A stretch of DNA of 64,000 nucleotides from Desertivirga xinjiangensis (GTDB lineage: Bacteria; Bacteroidota; Bacteroidia; Sphingobacteriales; Sphingobacteriaceae). Positions 35,713 through 44,712 of the stretch are shown one piece after another (position 1 is the stretch's first letter; every line of letters begins with the position of its first letter). The position numbers and the translations under genes were made by a program. The stretch covers positions 62,001 to 126,000 of the forward strand of contig NZ_JAFMZP010000005.1 of assembly GCF_024436435.1 (NCBI RefSeq), in the 5' to 3' direction. Below the pieces are notes generated by a model, which saw only the letters and a program-made list of their open reading frames with translations, ran no database searches and was not told where the DNA came from.

Positions 35713-37215
35713 ATGGGATTGAAATCGGCTTTAAGTAAGCCATTTGCCTACTTCGCTGTTAAGCAGATCAATAAGTGGAAATTCAAGGCAGTTGAAGTAC
35801 AGCAGCAGGTACTTAGAGATCTTATTAAGACTGCCAGAGGGACGGCATTTGGAAGAGACCATAAATTTTCAGAGATACGTTCCTATGAAGATTTCAAGAA
35901 AGTAGTACCTGTTCGCGATTATGAGGATCTTAAGCTTTATATTGAACGAATGGTAAAAGGGGAGGAGAATGTACTTTGGCCCGGCGTACCTGCTTACTTT
36001 GCAAAAACATCTGGTACAACATCCGGCGTTAAGTATATTCCCATATCAAAAGAATCCATGCCCGAGCATATCAAGGCGGCAAGAAATGCCTTGTTAACTT
36101 ATATTTACGAAACGGGCAAAGCCGATTTTGTTGACGGGAAGATGATCTTCCTGCAGGGCAGTCCGGTACTGGATACAAAGTATAAAGTGCCTACGGGCAG
36201 ATTGTCAGGTATTACGGCTCATCACGTTCCCCAATATCTGCAAAAGAATCGCTTACCTTCTTATGAGACCAATTGTATTGAAGACTGGGAGGAAAAAGTA
36301 GAGGCGATAGTTGAAGAAACTATCCGTGAAGATATGCGACTCATCTCTGGAATACCGCCATGGGTGCAAATGTATTTTGATCGTCTGTCCGAAAAAAGCG
36401 GAGGTAAGAAGATCAAAGATATTTTTAAAAATTTTAGCCTGTTTGTGTACGGAGGGGTAAATTTCGAGCCTTACAGGGCCAGAATGGAGGAATCCATAGG
36501 TAAAAAAATAGACGCCATTGAGACCTATCCCGCTTCTGAAGGTTTTATTGCTTACCAGGATTCTCAACAAGATAGTGGCTTGTTATTGTTAGTCAACTCC
36601 GGAATATTCTATGAGTTTATCCCTTCAGAAGAATACTTCAACGAAAAGCCCACGCGGCTCTCATTAAAGGAGGTTGAGCTTGGAAAGAATTACGCTATTA
36701 TCTTAAATACCAATGCTGGTTTATGGGGATATAGCATCGGCGATACGGTGAAATTTGTTTCAAAGAATCCGTATAAGATCATAGTGTCAGGGCGCATAAA
36801 ACATTATATATCAGCATTTGGAGAGCATGTAATTGGAGAAGAGGTAGAGTATGCCCTGTTGACGGCAGCTAAGGAAAGCGGCGTTGAAATAACCGAATTT
36901 ACAGTGGCACCGCAGGTAAATCCGGGAGGTATGGACTTGCCTTACCACGAGTGGTTTGTAGAGTTTTCAAGGAAACCTGACGACATGGAACAATTCCGCT
37001 TGAAGGTAGATGCCCTGCTGCAGAAAAAAAATATCTATTATTACGACCTGATAGAGGGGAAGATACTTCAACCTCTGGTAATCAGGTCTTTGAAAGCCGA
37101 CAGCTTTAAAAATTATATGAAGTCGGAGGGTAAACTGGGAGGACAAAATAAAGTGCCTCGTTTATCAAACGACAGAAAGATTGCCGATCAGCTGTCAAAT
37201 TATATTATTGAATAA
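35713..37215 (+). CDS. GH3-family acyl-adenylating enzyme
   Basis: A 500-residue cytosolic protein of the GH3 (auxin-responsive promoter) family within the acyl-adenylate-forming superfamily. The P-loop-like motif TSGTTSG lies at 99-105, YPASEGFIAYQD is the ATP/acyl motif region, and GYSIGDTVKF and SGRIKHYISAFGEHV (A8-like hinge) complete the site. Plant GH3 enzymes conjugate amino acids to acyl acids. The bacterial substrates are unknown. It precedes dxr with its stop 22 bases before the possible ATT/ATA starts discussed there. The tandem-repeat leader could affect its expression. Confidence 0.88.
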   Translation: MGLKSALSKPFAYFAVKQINKWKFKAVEVQQQVLRDLIKTARGTAFGRDHKFSEIRSYEDFKKVVPVRDYEDLKLYIERMVKGEENVLWPGVPAYFAKTSGTTSGVKYIPISKESMPEHIKAARNALLTYIYETGKADFVDGKMIFLQGSPVLDTKYKVPTGRLSGITAHHVPQYLQKNRLPSYETNCIEDWEEKVEAIVEETIREDMRLISGIPPWVQMYFDRLSEKSGGKKIKDIFKNFSLFVYGGVNFEPYRARMEESIGKKIDAIETYPASEGFIAYQDSQQDSGLLLLVNSGIFYEFIPSEEYFNEKPTRLSLKEVELGKNYAIILNTNAGLWGYSIGDTVKFVSKNPYKIIVSGRIKHYISAFGEHVIGEEVEYALLTAAKESGVEITEFTVAPQVNPGGMDLPYHEWFVEFSRKPDDMEQFRLKVDALLQKKNIYYYDLIEGKILQPLVIRSLKADSFKNYMKSEGKLGGQNKVPRLSNDRKIADQLSNYIIE

Positions 37216-37270
37216 TATTATCCAGGGGGGGTTAATTATAAAATCTCTAAGAACGAATAAACACAAACGC

Positions 37271-38428
37271 TTGAAGCACATTGCAATATTAGGATCCAGT
37301 GGAAGTATAGGTACACAAGCCTTGGATGTTATCCGAGACAACCCTCAGCTCTTTAAAGCATCGGTATTAACCGTTAATCAGAATGCCGGAGTCCTGATCC
37401 AGCAGGCGCTGGAGTTTGAGCCTGAATGCGTCGTTATAGGAGATGAAACTAAATATGCAGAAGTAAAATCTGCCCTTTCTCAAACCAATATCCAGGTATT
37501 CGCTGGTAATGCAGCTCTATGCGAGGTGGTTCAGCTTTCGTCAATCGACATAGTGCTCACCGCCTTAGTTGGTTTTTGTGGTTTGGAACCTACAATTTCT
37601 GCTATCAGGGCAGGAAAACATATTGCCCTGGCCAACAAAGAAACACTTGTAGTAGCTGGCGACCTTGTAACAGCACTAGCAAAGCAGCATAACGTAAATA
37701 TACTGCCGGTAGATTCTGAGCATTCAGCGATCTTTCAATGCCTTACAGGAGAAGATATTACTGATATTGAAAAGATCTATCTTACAGCTTCTGGTGGTCC
37801 ATTCAGGGGAAGGGATCAATCCTTCCTAAAGTCAGTTACCAAGGCTGAAGCATTAAAGCACCCGAACTGGGTTATGGGAGCTAAGATCACCATTGATTCA
37901 GCAACCTTGATGAACAAAGGTTTGGAAGTGATAGAAGCGAAGTGGCTCTTCAACCTCGAAGCTGAACAGATCGATGTTATTGTTCATCCTCAATCCATAG
38001 TTCATTCAATTGTTCAGTTTAAAGACGGATCAATGAAAGCACAGATGGGCTTGCCAGATATGAAGCTTCCTATTCAGTACGCCCTAAGTTATCCTGAAAG
38101 AATAAAAAGCAGGTTTCCCCGTTTTGATTTCTTGAAGTACTCTGAGCTTAGCTTTGAGCAGGCTGACAAAAGTACCTTCCGAAACCTGGATCTGGCGTTT
38201 ATGGCACTTAAAAAAGGCGGAAATATGCCATGTGTGATAAATGCAGCTAACGAACTGGTGGTGGCAGAGTTTTTGAAAGACAGGATTGGATTTTTAGAGA
38301 TGAGTGAGGTGATTGAATCCTGTATGGATAAAATCGCTTATATTAGCCAGCCAAGCTTAGATGATTATTTGGAAACAGATAAGGAGAGCAGGATATATGC
38401 TAAAGAACTGGTGACAGATTTGAAATAG
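37271..38428 (+). CDS. dxr: 1-deoxy-D-xylulose-5-phosphate reductoisomerase
   Basis: DXR converts DOXP to 2-C-methyl-D-erythritol 4-phosphate with NADPH, the second step of the MEP isoprenoid pathway. The NADPH motif ILGSSGSIG is at residues 5-13 and the metal/substrate motif PVDSEHSAIFQCL is intact, as are NKETLVVAGD and NWVMGAKITIDSATLMNKGLE (split across the flexible loop). No ATG is available. TTG at 37271 gives the usual family N-terminus (L/M-KHIAILGSSG). The upstream AGGGGGGG at 37224-37231 instead points at ATT/ATA around 37235-37240, which would add 11-12 residues. The frame continues back into GH3. rseP follows 30 bases later. Confidence 0.93.
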   Translation: MKHIAILGSSGSIGTQALDVIRDNPQLFKASVLTVNQNAGVLIQQALEFEPECVVIGDETKYAEVKSALSQTNIQVFAGNAALCEVVQLSSIDIVLTALVGFCGLEPTISAIRAGKHIALANKETLVVAGDLVTALAKQHNVNILPVDSEHSAIFQCLTGEDITDIEKIYLTASGGPFRGRDQSFLKSVTKAEALKHPNWVMGAKITIDSATLMNKGLEVIEAKWLFNLEAEQIDVIVHPQSIVHSIVQFKDGSMKAQMGLPDMKLPIQYALSYPERIKSRFPRFDFLKYSELSFEQADKSTFRNLDLAFMALKKGGNMPCVINAANELVVAEFLKDRIGFLEMSEVIESCMDKIAYISQPSLDDYLETDKESRIYAKELVTDLK

Positions 38429-38458
38429 AGACCCAAACAACAAACTTAAAAATATCAA

Positions 38459-39781
38459 ATGGACGGATTGGTTATGGCCGGCCAGCTTTTGCTGGGATTA
38501 TCAATATTAATTGTACTACACGAATTAGGGCACTTTGTTGCAGCCCGCGCTTTTGGAATAAAGGTTGAAAAATTTTACTTGTTTTTCGATGCCTGGGGAT
38601 TTAAACTTTTCAGTTTCAGATATAAAGATTGCGAATATGGTATAGGCTGGCTGCCTCTCGGCGGCTACGTTAAAATTGCCGGGATGATCGATGAATCGAT
38701 GGATACCGAGCAGTTATCAGGCCCGCCGCAACCCTGGGAATTTAGATCAAAACCAGCATGGCAGCGTTTGATCGTGATGCTTGGAGGTATCGCCGTAAAT
38801 ATTGTCCTCGGTATATTCATATTCTGGATGATCACCTTTAAGGTGGGAGAGAACTTCATTTCCAACGACAAGTTGGTTAATGGTGTTGTTCCTGGAAAAA
38901 TTGGTAAAGAAATAGGCATCCAGGCTGGAGACAGGGTGGTTGCTGTGAATGGAAAGCCTATTAAACGATTTGAAGAGATCACCAGCTCTAAAGTATTGCT
39001 TGGAAATAGCGAGCTTACTGTACTGCGTAATAATGAAACAAAGTTTATCACTGTTCCCGGTGATATTCTCGAAAAGGTGTCAGACTTTGGACTAGGAGAG
39101 TTTGTAACACCACGGATGCAGACTGGCGTAGCTGAAGTAGTAAAAGGCGGAAATGCTGAGAAAGCGGGGATTAAAGCAGGCGATAAGATCATAGGTATTA
39201 ATTCAAAACCGGTAAAGTTTTTAGATGAGTTGAAAGCAGGTTTGCAAAGTGTTAAAGGCAAAAATGCGCAGGTAACCGTATTACGTGCTAATGATACACT
39301 ACAATTAAGCACGCTTGTTGATACGGATGGCCAGATTGGCTTTGCTATAGATACGAAAGATCTACCACTTGAAAGTCAGCAATACGGCTTCTTTGAGGCT
39401 CTTCCTGTAGGCGCATCCAAGGCCTGGGGATCTTTCATGGACAATGCACGCGGCTTAGGCAAAGTGATCACCGGTGAAGTAAAAGCACAAAAAGCATTTA
39501 CAGGACCTGTGGGCATCGCAAACATGTTCGGCAGTGAAGTGAACTGGCTGAAGTTCTGGAGCCTTGTAGGCTTGCTTTCCATGGCCCTGGCTTTAATGAA
39601 CCTGCTTCCTATTCCTGCCTTAGACGGTGGTCATGCAACTTTCCTTATCATTGAAATCATCAAAGGAAAGCCTCTTGGCGATAAGTTTATGGAAAAAGCC
39701 CAGATTGTTGGTTTTTTCATTCTTGTGGCACTGATGGTATTTGTGTTGGGTAACGATATCTTTAAGTACATTATTAAGTAG
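38459..39781 (+). CDS. rseP: RIP metalloprotease RseP (site-2 protease)
   Basis: A 440-residue intramembrane zinc protease. The first helix carries HELGH (21-25) with the catalytic Glu22. Two PDZ-like domains lie at about 130-300 (GIQAGDRVVAVNGKPIKRFE, KAGIKAGDKIIGINSKPVKF). The second metal-binding segment NLLPIPALDGGH is near residue 385. It cleaves membrane-bound anti-sigma factors and residual signal peptides; the FecR-like protein at 8489 is a conceivable client of this enzyme class. It lies between dxr and hscB, a common Bacteroidota gene order. The start ATG 38459 fits the family. Confidence 0.95.
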   Translation: MDGLVMAGQLLLGLSILIVLHELGHFVAARAFGIKVEKFYLFFDAWGFKLFSFRYKDCEYGIGWLPLGGYVKIAGMIDESMDTEQLSGPPQPWEFRSKPAWQRLIVMLGGIAVNIVLGIFIFWMITFKVGENFISNDKLVNGVVPGKIGKEIGIQAGDRVVAVNGKPIKRFEEITSSKVLLGNSELTVLRNNETKFITVPGDILEKVSDFGLGEFVTPRMQTGVAEVVKGGNAEKAGIKAGDKIIGINSKPVKFLDELKAGLQSVKGKNAQVTVLRANDTLQLSTLVDTDGQIGFAIDTKDLPLESQQYGFFEALPVGASKAWGSFMDNARGLGKVITGEVKAQKAFTGPVGIANMFGSEVNWLKFWSLVGLLSMALALMNLLPIPALDGGHATFLIIEIIKGKPLGDKFMEKAQIVGFFILVALMVFVLGNDIFKYIIK

Positions 39782-39782
39782 G

Positions 39783-40316
39783 ATGAATTACTTCGAGTTC
39801 TACGGTATCCCTGAAACCTTTAATCCGGATGAAGCAGCCATTAAGCGGAAGTTCTATGCCCTTAGCAAAGAGTTTCATCCCGATTTTTATGTGAATGATA
39901 CACCGGAGAAGCAACAAGAGATCCTGGAGCTGTCAACCATAAACAATAAAGCTTACCAGGTTTTATCCAACGCTCAAAAAAGACTGGAGTATATTTTACA
40001 AAGCAATAACCAGATTGCTGAAGGTGACAAATATCAGCTCCCACAAGCTTTCCTGATGGAAATGATGGAAGTGAACGAAGCCTTGATGGAATTGGAGTTT
40101 GATGCAGATGAAAAGGCCCTGGAAGAAACAGAAAAGCAGGTTGCCGGCATAGAGGCCGAGCTGTTAACCGAACTGAAATTCTTCACTGAGAAGTACGATA
40201 AGGAGCAAAATCCGGCGGAAAGAGAATCATTCTTGCTGGAAATCAAAGATCTATATTATAGACAGAAATATTTGTTGCGAATTCGCGAGAGTTTAAATAG
40301 ATTTGCATCCCGCTAA
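39783..40316 (+). CDS. hscB: Fe-S assembly co-chaperone HscB
   Basis: A 177-residue J-domain co-chaperone. I use the ATG at 39783, one base after the rseP stop, because MNYFEFYGIPETFNPDEAAI is the typical HscB opening; the frame runs 14 codons further back inside rseP. The J domain holds HPD at 32-34 (SKEFHPDFYV). The C-terminal three-helix domain (LMEMMEVNEALMELEFD, NPAERESFLLEIKDLYYRQK YLLRI) binds the IscU scaffold. It stimulates HscA ATPase for Fe-S cluster transfer. The nearest partner genes (iscU, hscA) are not in the window. tRNA-Leu follows directly. Confidence 0.9.
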   Translation: MNYFEFYGIPETFNPDEAAIKRKFYALSKEFHPDFYVNDTPEKQQEILELSTINNKAYQVLSNAQKRLEYILQSNNQIAEGDKYQLPQAFLMEMMEVNEALMELEFDADEKALEETEKQVAGIEAELLTELKFFTEKYDKEQNPAERESFLLEIKDLYYRQKYLLRIRESLNRFASR

Positions 40317-40325
40317 ACAACAAAT

Positions 40326-40405
40326 GCCCAGCTGGCGGAACTGGTAGACGCGTCGGTCTCAAACACCGATAGGAAACTGTGCCGGTTCGATTCCGGCGCT
40401 GGGTA
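40326..40405 (+). tRNA. tRNA-Leu (anticodon CAA)
   Basis: An 80-base class II tRNA. The acceptor stem GCCCAGC pairs with GCTGGGT (one G-U) and the discriminator is A. The D arm holds AACTGGTAGA. The anticodon stem TCGGT/ACCGA closes the loop CTCAAAC with anticodon CAA, reading UUG. A long variable arm and the T arm CCGGTTCGATTCCGG follow. The 3' CCA is not encoded. It starts nine bases after the hscB stop and may be co-transcribed with it. A strong terminator follows. Confidence 0.95.
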
Positions 40406-40430
40406 CTGGGTCGAAGAACCCTAGAAACAA

Positions 40431-40460
40431 AAGCCCCTCTGTAGCGATACAGAGGGGCTT
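40431..40460 (+). terminator. Rho-independent terminator after tRNA-Leu
   Basis: AAGCCCCTCTGT pairs with ACAGAGGGGCTT around a six-base loop and is followed by TTTGC. A GC-rich 12-base-pair stem with a U-rich 3' side; it ends the rseP-hscB-tRNA transcript. Confidence 0.9.
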
Positions 40461-40691
40461 TTTGCTTGCTTACCCACGCCGCTGTACTTCGACATTACAT
40501 CAACAGAACAAGCTAATTGCAGCGCCGATAATTGAAACATAATGTGATTAGTTAAATTTAACGTAATTGCTACCAGTCAACAGTGTAAGTGCTGCTGGAT
40601 CCACCAATAAATCCTTCGACAGCTGGAACTCAAATGGGTAGGATGAAAGTGCTTTGTGGATTAATTTAAGTAATTTTAAAAATAAAAAGAT

Positions 40692-41330
40692 ATGAAAGCG
40701 CTGCTCATAGGAGCAACAGGGGCTACTGGCAAAGATCTGGTAAACATCCTGCTGCAAGACCCTTACTATACAGATGTGGTGATATTTGTACGTCGTTCCA
40801 GTGGAATAACTCACCCCAAATTATCGGAGGTGCTCACTGATTTCGATCAATTGGAAGACGTGTCGGGGCAGATCAATGGAAACGTATTGTTTTCCTGCCT
40901 GGGAACCACGCTTAAAGCTGCCGGATCTAAAGAGAAGCAGCGGCATATCGATCTGGACATCCCCTTGCAATTTGCGGAAATTGCCAGGAGAAATGGAGTT
41001 CCAAAAGTTGTTTTATTATCTGCTTATGGCGCGTCCGCTAGCAGCCGGGTATTTTACTCCAAATTAAAGGGCGAATTGGAGGAAGGAATGTCTAGGCTTG
41101 CCTTTGAGCAATGTGTTATTTTCAGGCCCGGACTGCTATTGCGGAAAAACTCCGACAGATTAGGTGAGCGCATATCAGCGAGCTTGATAAAACTGCTGAA
41201 CGGTGTAGGTTTACTCAGAAAATTCCGGCCGTTGCCCACTGCCGTGCTTGCCGAAAAACTCGCTAAAGCACCACATGATCTGCCAGGCGGAAAACATATA
41301 ATAGAGTTGACTGAAATTTTTAAATTTTAG
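40692..41330 (+). CDS. NAD(P)-binding oxidoreductase, atypical SDR
   Basis: A 212-residue cytosolic protein with a Rossmann fold. The N-terminal glycine motif is ALLIGATGATGKDLV (GxxGxxG). NVLFSCLGTTLKAAGSKEKQ and KVVLLSAYGASASSRVFYSKLKGELE carry the SDR-like Ser and the YxxxK equivalent (Tyr-Ser-Lys-Leu-Lys). The overall shape matches the HTATIP2/TIP30-like atypical SDR subfamily found in bacteria. Substrate unknown. It is a single gene between the tRNA terminator and the ABC-F gene. Confidence 0.85.
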   Translation: MKALLIGATGATGKDLVNILLQDPYYTDVVIFVRRSSGITHPKLSEVLTDFDQLEDVSGQINGNVLFSCLGTTLKAAGSKEKQRHIDLDIPLQFAEIARRNGVPKVVLLSAYGASASSRVFYSKLKGELEEGMSRLAFEQCVIFRPGLLLRKNSDRLGERISASLIKLLNGVGLLRKFRPLPTAVLAEKLAKAPHDLPGGKHIIELTEIFKF

Positions 41331-41420
41331 TATATCCTGAACAAATCACTATGCATCACTATCCTGGCTGGATATTTATGGTCCGGTGTTAACGGTATTC
41401 CTTACTTGCCCCAAAATCCC

Positions 41421-41428
41421 TATCTTTG
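41421..41428 (+). promoter_or_regulatory. Candidate -7 box of the ABC-F gene
   Basis: TATCTTTG matches TAnnTTTG and lies 26 bases upstream of the GTG start at 41454, a normal leader length. No exact TTTG -33 box is seen. Confidence 0.5.
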
Positions 41429-41453
41429 CCGCTCATTTTAATATCCTCCTTTT

Positions 41454-43088
41454 GTGATTAATGTAAATAATATCTCTGTTTCCTTTGGCGGAACCACCCT
41501 GTTTAGTGATGTAACCTTTTCAATCAACGAGAATGATAAAATAGCCCTGATGGGTAAAAATGGTGCAGGAAAATCTACCATTTTAAAGATCATTGCCGGT
41601 GCAGCCAAGCCTACTTCTGGTAATGTAACCGGTCCAAAGGATGCAGTGATTGCTTATCTCCCCCAACATTTACTTACGCAGGACAATGTTACGGTTTTTG
41701 AAGAAACCTCAAAAGCTTTTCAGGAGATGCATGGAATGCAAAAGGAACTGGATGAGCTCAATGAACAACTCACCGTCAGAACCGATTATGAAAGCGACGA
41801 TTACATGAAGTTAATTGAGCGTGTCTCGGAGCTTAGTGAAAAGTTCTATTCGGTAGAAGAAGTTAATTACGACGCTGAAATAGAAAAAGTGTTAAAAGGC
41901 TTAGGCTTCAGGCGGGAAGACTTCACCCGCCAGACTTCTGAGTTCTCGGGCGGCTGGCGTATGCGGATCGAGCTGGCCAAGATCCTATTGAAGAAACCTG
42001 ACCTGATACTGCTCGATGAGCCTACTAACCATATGGATATTGAAAGTATCCAATGGTTAGAAGACTTTTTAATTAATTCTGCGAAGGCAGTGATGGTGAT
42101 TTCGCACGACCGTACCTTCGTAGATAATATTACGAATCGTACAATTGAGGTCACGATGGGCCGGATATACGATTACAAAGCCAAGTACACGCACTACCTT
42201 CAATTGCGTGCCGAGCGCCGGGTACATCAGTTAAAAGCCTACGAAGAGCAACAACGCTTCATCGCCGACAACCAGGAGTTTATAGATCGTTTCAGAGGCA
42301 CCTACTCGAAAACGCTGCAAGTGCAGTCGCGGGTAAAAATGCTTGAGAAACTCGAAGTAATCGAGATTGATGAAGTGGACACGTCGGCACTACGGTTGAA
42401 ATTCCCACCATCGCCCCGTTCAGGTCAATACCCGGTCATCGTAGAAGAACTAACTAAAGCTTACGGCGATCATGTAGTGTTTGAGAAAGCTTCCATGGTG
42501 ATTGAGCGGGGTGAAAAAGTAGCTTTCGTAGGTAAAAATGGTGAAGGTAAGTCGACTATGATCAAAGCCATTATGGGCGAGATTGATTTTGAGGGAGGCT
42601 TAAAGGTTGGTCATAATGCCAAGATCGGTTATTTCGCCCAGAACCAGGCGGCTTTGCTGGATGAAAATTTGACCGTATTTGAGACGATTGACCAGATTCC
42701 CTTAAGCGATGGAACTATAAAGATCAAAGACCTATTGGGTGCCTTTATGTTCAGTGGCGACGACACTACCAAGAAAGTTAAAGTGCTTTCTGGCGGTGAG
42801 AAAACCCGCTTAGCTATGATCAAACTCTTGCTGGAACCAGTAAACGTATTGATCCTGGATGAGCCGACAAACCATTTGGATATGAAGACCAAAGACATTA
42901 TTAAAGAGGCCTTACAGGACTTCGATGGCACCTTGATCCTGGTATCGCACGACCGGGATTTCTTAGACGGACTAGCTCAGAAAGTATTCGAATTTGGTAA
43001 TAAACGCGTTCGGGAACACTTTGAAGATATTAAGGGTTTCCTTGCTTACAAGAAGATGAGCAGCTTGAAAGAGATCGAACAGAGTTAG
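41454..43088 (+). CDS. ABC-F family ATPase
   Basis: A 544-residue cytosolic protein with two ABC domains and no membrane part. The first domain has Walker A GKNGAGKST, signature FSGGWRMR and Walker B LILLDEPTNHMD. The linker (about 240-300) has the arm/P-site tether of ABC-F proteins. The second has GKNGEGKSTM, LSGGEKTR and ILDEPTNHLD. ABC-F proteins act on the ribosome in translation quality control or antibiotic protection; the YbiT-like branch is the closest by eye. The start is GTG (frame VINVNNISVSFGG), as no ATG precedes the ABC core. A promoter-like TATCTTTG box is 26 bases upstream. Confidence 0.92.
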   Translation: MINVNNISVSFGGTTLFSDVTFSINENDKIALMGKNGAGKSTILKIIAGAAKPTSGNVTGPKDAVIAYLPQHLLTQDNVTVFEETSKAFQEMHGMQKELDELNEQLTVRTDYESDDYMKLIERVSELSEKFYSVEEVNYDAEIEKVLKGLGFRREDFTRQTSEFSGGWRMRIELAKILLKKPDLILLDEPTNHMDIESIQWLEDFLINSAKAVMVISHDRTFVDNITNRTIEVTMGRIYDYKAKYTHYLQLRAERRVHQLKAYEEQQRFIADNQEFIDRFRGTYSKTLQVQSRVKMLEKLEVIEIDEVDTSALRLKFPPSPRSGQYPVIVEELTKAYGDHVVFEKASMVIERGEKVAFVGKNGEGKSTMIKAIMGEIDFEGGLKVGHNAKIGYFAQNQAALLDENLTVFETIDQIPLSDGTIKIKDLLGAFMFSGDDTTKKVKVLSGGEKTRLAMIKLLLEPVNVLILDEPTNHLDMKTKDIIKEALQDFDGTLILVSHDRDFLDGLAQKVFEFGNKRVREHFEDIKGFLAYKKMSSLKEIEQS

Positions 43089-43129
43089 TCAGAGATTAAG
43101 TTTCATCATCGATTAGCCAGGGACAAGGA

Positions 43130-43174
43130 CCTGAGCGTTAGCAAAGTTCACTTGAAATCAAGCTAAGGCTCAGG
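43130..43174. repeat. Inverted repeat, hairpin
   Basis: CCTGAGCGTTAGC (43130-43142) pairs with GCTAAGGCTCAGG (43162-43174) with one mismatch and a 19-base loop. It lies between the ABC-F and drug-exporter genes and has no U-tail. It may be a REP-like unit or an attenuating mRNA structure. Confidence 0.5.
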
Positions 43175-43219
43175 AACACCTTTTGCAGGCGAATGCGTTA
43201 AAATTGAAACTTATTTGAT

Positions 43220-44626
43220 ATGGACTTGAAGGAATCAGCGCAAACTCCCGGATCGACGAAAAAACTGCTTCCCATTATTCTTGCCACTGCCATATTCATG
43301 CAGATGCTGGACTCGACTATTCTGAACACTTCTTTGCCTGCCATTGCCAGAGATCTGAATGAATCGCCTTTGGATATGCAGAATGCTATTATCAGCTATG
43401 TGCTTACCCTTGCTGTTTTCATGCCCGTGAGTGGTTTCCTTGCCGATAAGTTCGGAACGAAGAGGGTGTTTATTTTTGCACTGGTACTCTTCGGAGCTGG
43501 GTCACTTTTTTGTTCGCTGTCGCAAAATCTGACGCAATTAGTTATTGCAAGAATGGTACAAGGGGTAGGAGGTAGTTTAATGACCCCGGTTGGAAAATTA
43601 GCCCTGATCAGAACCTTCCCAAAACAAGAATTGCTGAAGGCAATGAACTTCGCCATCATTCCTGCTCTGATTGGTCCCGTCCTTGGGCCACTGGTTGGTG
43701 GTTATATGGTCGACTATTTATCCTGGCATTGGATTTTTCTGATCAACATTCCGATAGCCTTGCTTGGCGTTGCATTAAGCCTGAGATTTATGCCTGATTA
43801 TAAGTCGCCGATTATAGACTTCGACCTGAAGGGATTTCTGATCTTCGCCGCCGCCTCCCTGCTGTTGTCCATTGGCTTAGAGTTATTTGGGAATACCGTG
43901 CATGTAACACCAGTGTTGCTGGTGCTCTTAGCCGGATTTTTAATGTTCTATTTTTATTACCGTCATGCTTCGACCGACGAGAATCCAATTTTTCCATTAA
44001 ACCTGTTTAAGGTCAGAACCTTCAGAGTAGGTATTTTAGGCAACCTCGCTACCAGATTGGGGATTAGCGCTATCCCACTCTTACTTCCCATGATGATCCA
44101 GATCGCTTACGGCCGGTCAGCAGTTACATCCGGCTGGATCGTCGCACCTATGGCTATCACAGCAATGTTTGGAAAATCTGCAGTGATCAGGATCCTGAAC
44201 AGATTTGGCTACCGGGCCACACTAATGACCAATACATTCGTTATTGGCCTGTTGATTTGCAGTATGGCCATACCCCCTGTGCACACGTCAATTTACTGGT
44301 ATATGCCCATCATCGCCGTCTTGGGTTTTTTCAACTCCATTCAGTTTACAGCCATGAACACCATCTCTATTGCTGATCTACGGCAGTACCATACCAGCAG
44401 CGGAAATTCCCTGGTTTCGGTAAATCAACAGCTGGCAATCGGGTTCGGAGTTGCCTTCGGTCTGATAGTGCTGAAGATATTTCAGGGTGACGTGAAGCTT
44501 ATCGATAATGAAATCCATAATGCGTTCAGGTACACTTTTTTAGTGGTGGGTTTTTTAACCATTATGTCTGGATTGATTTTTAGAAGATTGCATTTTAAGG
44601 ATGGGGATAATATGAAGTCTGATTAA
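43220..44626 (+). CDS. MFS drug transporter, DHA2 (14-helix) family
   Basis: A 468-residue inner-membrane exporter with about 14 hydrophobic segments. The first helix holds MLDSTILNTSLPAIARDL, the DHA2 family motif D1. Motif A is GFLADKFGTKRVF, and motif C with the proline-glycine pattern lies in ALIGPVLGPLVGGYMVD. This is the EmrB/QacA/HsrA-type branch of proton-driven multidrug exporters. No EmrA-type adaptor gene is adjacent. The last 15 residues are a cytosolic charged tail. Confidence 0.92.
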   Translation: MDLKESAQTPGSTKKLLPIILATAIFMQMLDSTILNTSLPAIARDLNESPLDMQNAIISYVLTLAVFMPVSGFLADKFGTKRVFIFALVLFGAGSLFCSLSQNLTQLVIARMVQGVGGSLMTPVGKLALIRTFPKQELLKAMNFAIIPALIGPVLGPLVGGYMVDYLSWHWIFLINIPIALLGVALSLRFMPDYKSPIIDFDLKGFLIFAAASLLLSIGLELFGNTVHVTPVLLVLLAGFLMFYFYYRHASTDENPIFPLNLFKVRTFRVGILGNLATRLGISAIPLLLPMMIQIAYGRSAVTSGWIVAPMAITAMFGKSAVIRILNRFGYRATLMTNTFVIGLLICSMAIPPVHTSIYWYMPIIAVLGFFNSIQFTAMNTISIADLRQYHTSSGNSLVSVNQQLAIGFGVAFGLIVLKIFQGDVKLIDNEIHNAFRYTFLVVGFLTIMSGLIFRRLHFKDGDNMKSD

Positions 44627-44712
44627 GTTGAAAATAGATTTTTGGTGGCACTAAATCCGATTTTCGTCAAAGATCAAACAGATGTGCGCTTTTTGGCTTT
44701 TATAATTTTTAT

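Noticed and set aside
38665-39312. 215-codon minus-strand frame inside rseP
   Set aside because: Antisense shadow of a strongly supported gene; Ser/Thr/Pro-rich with no recognisable features.
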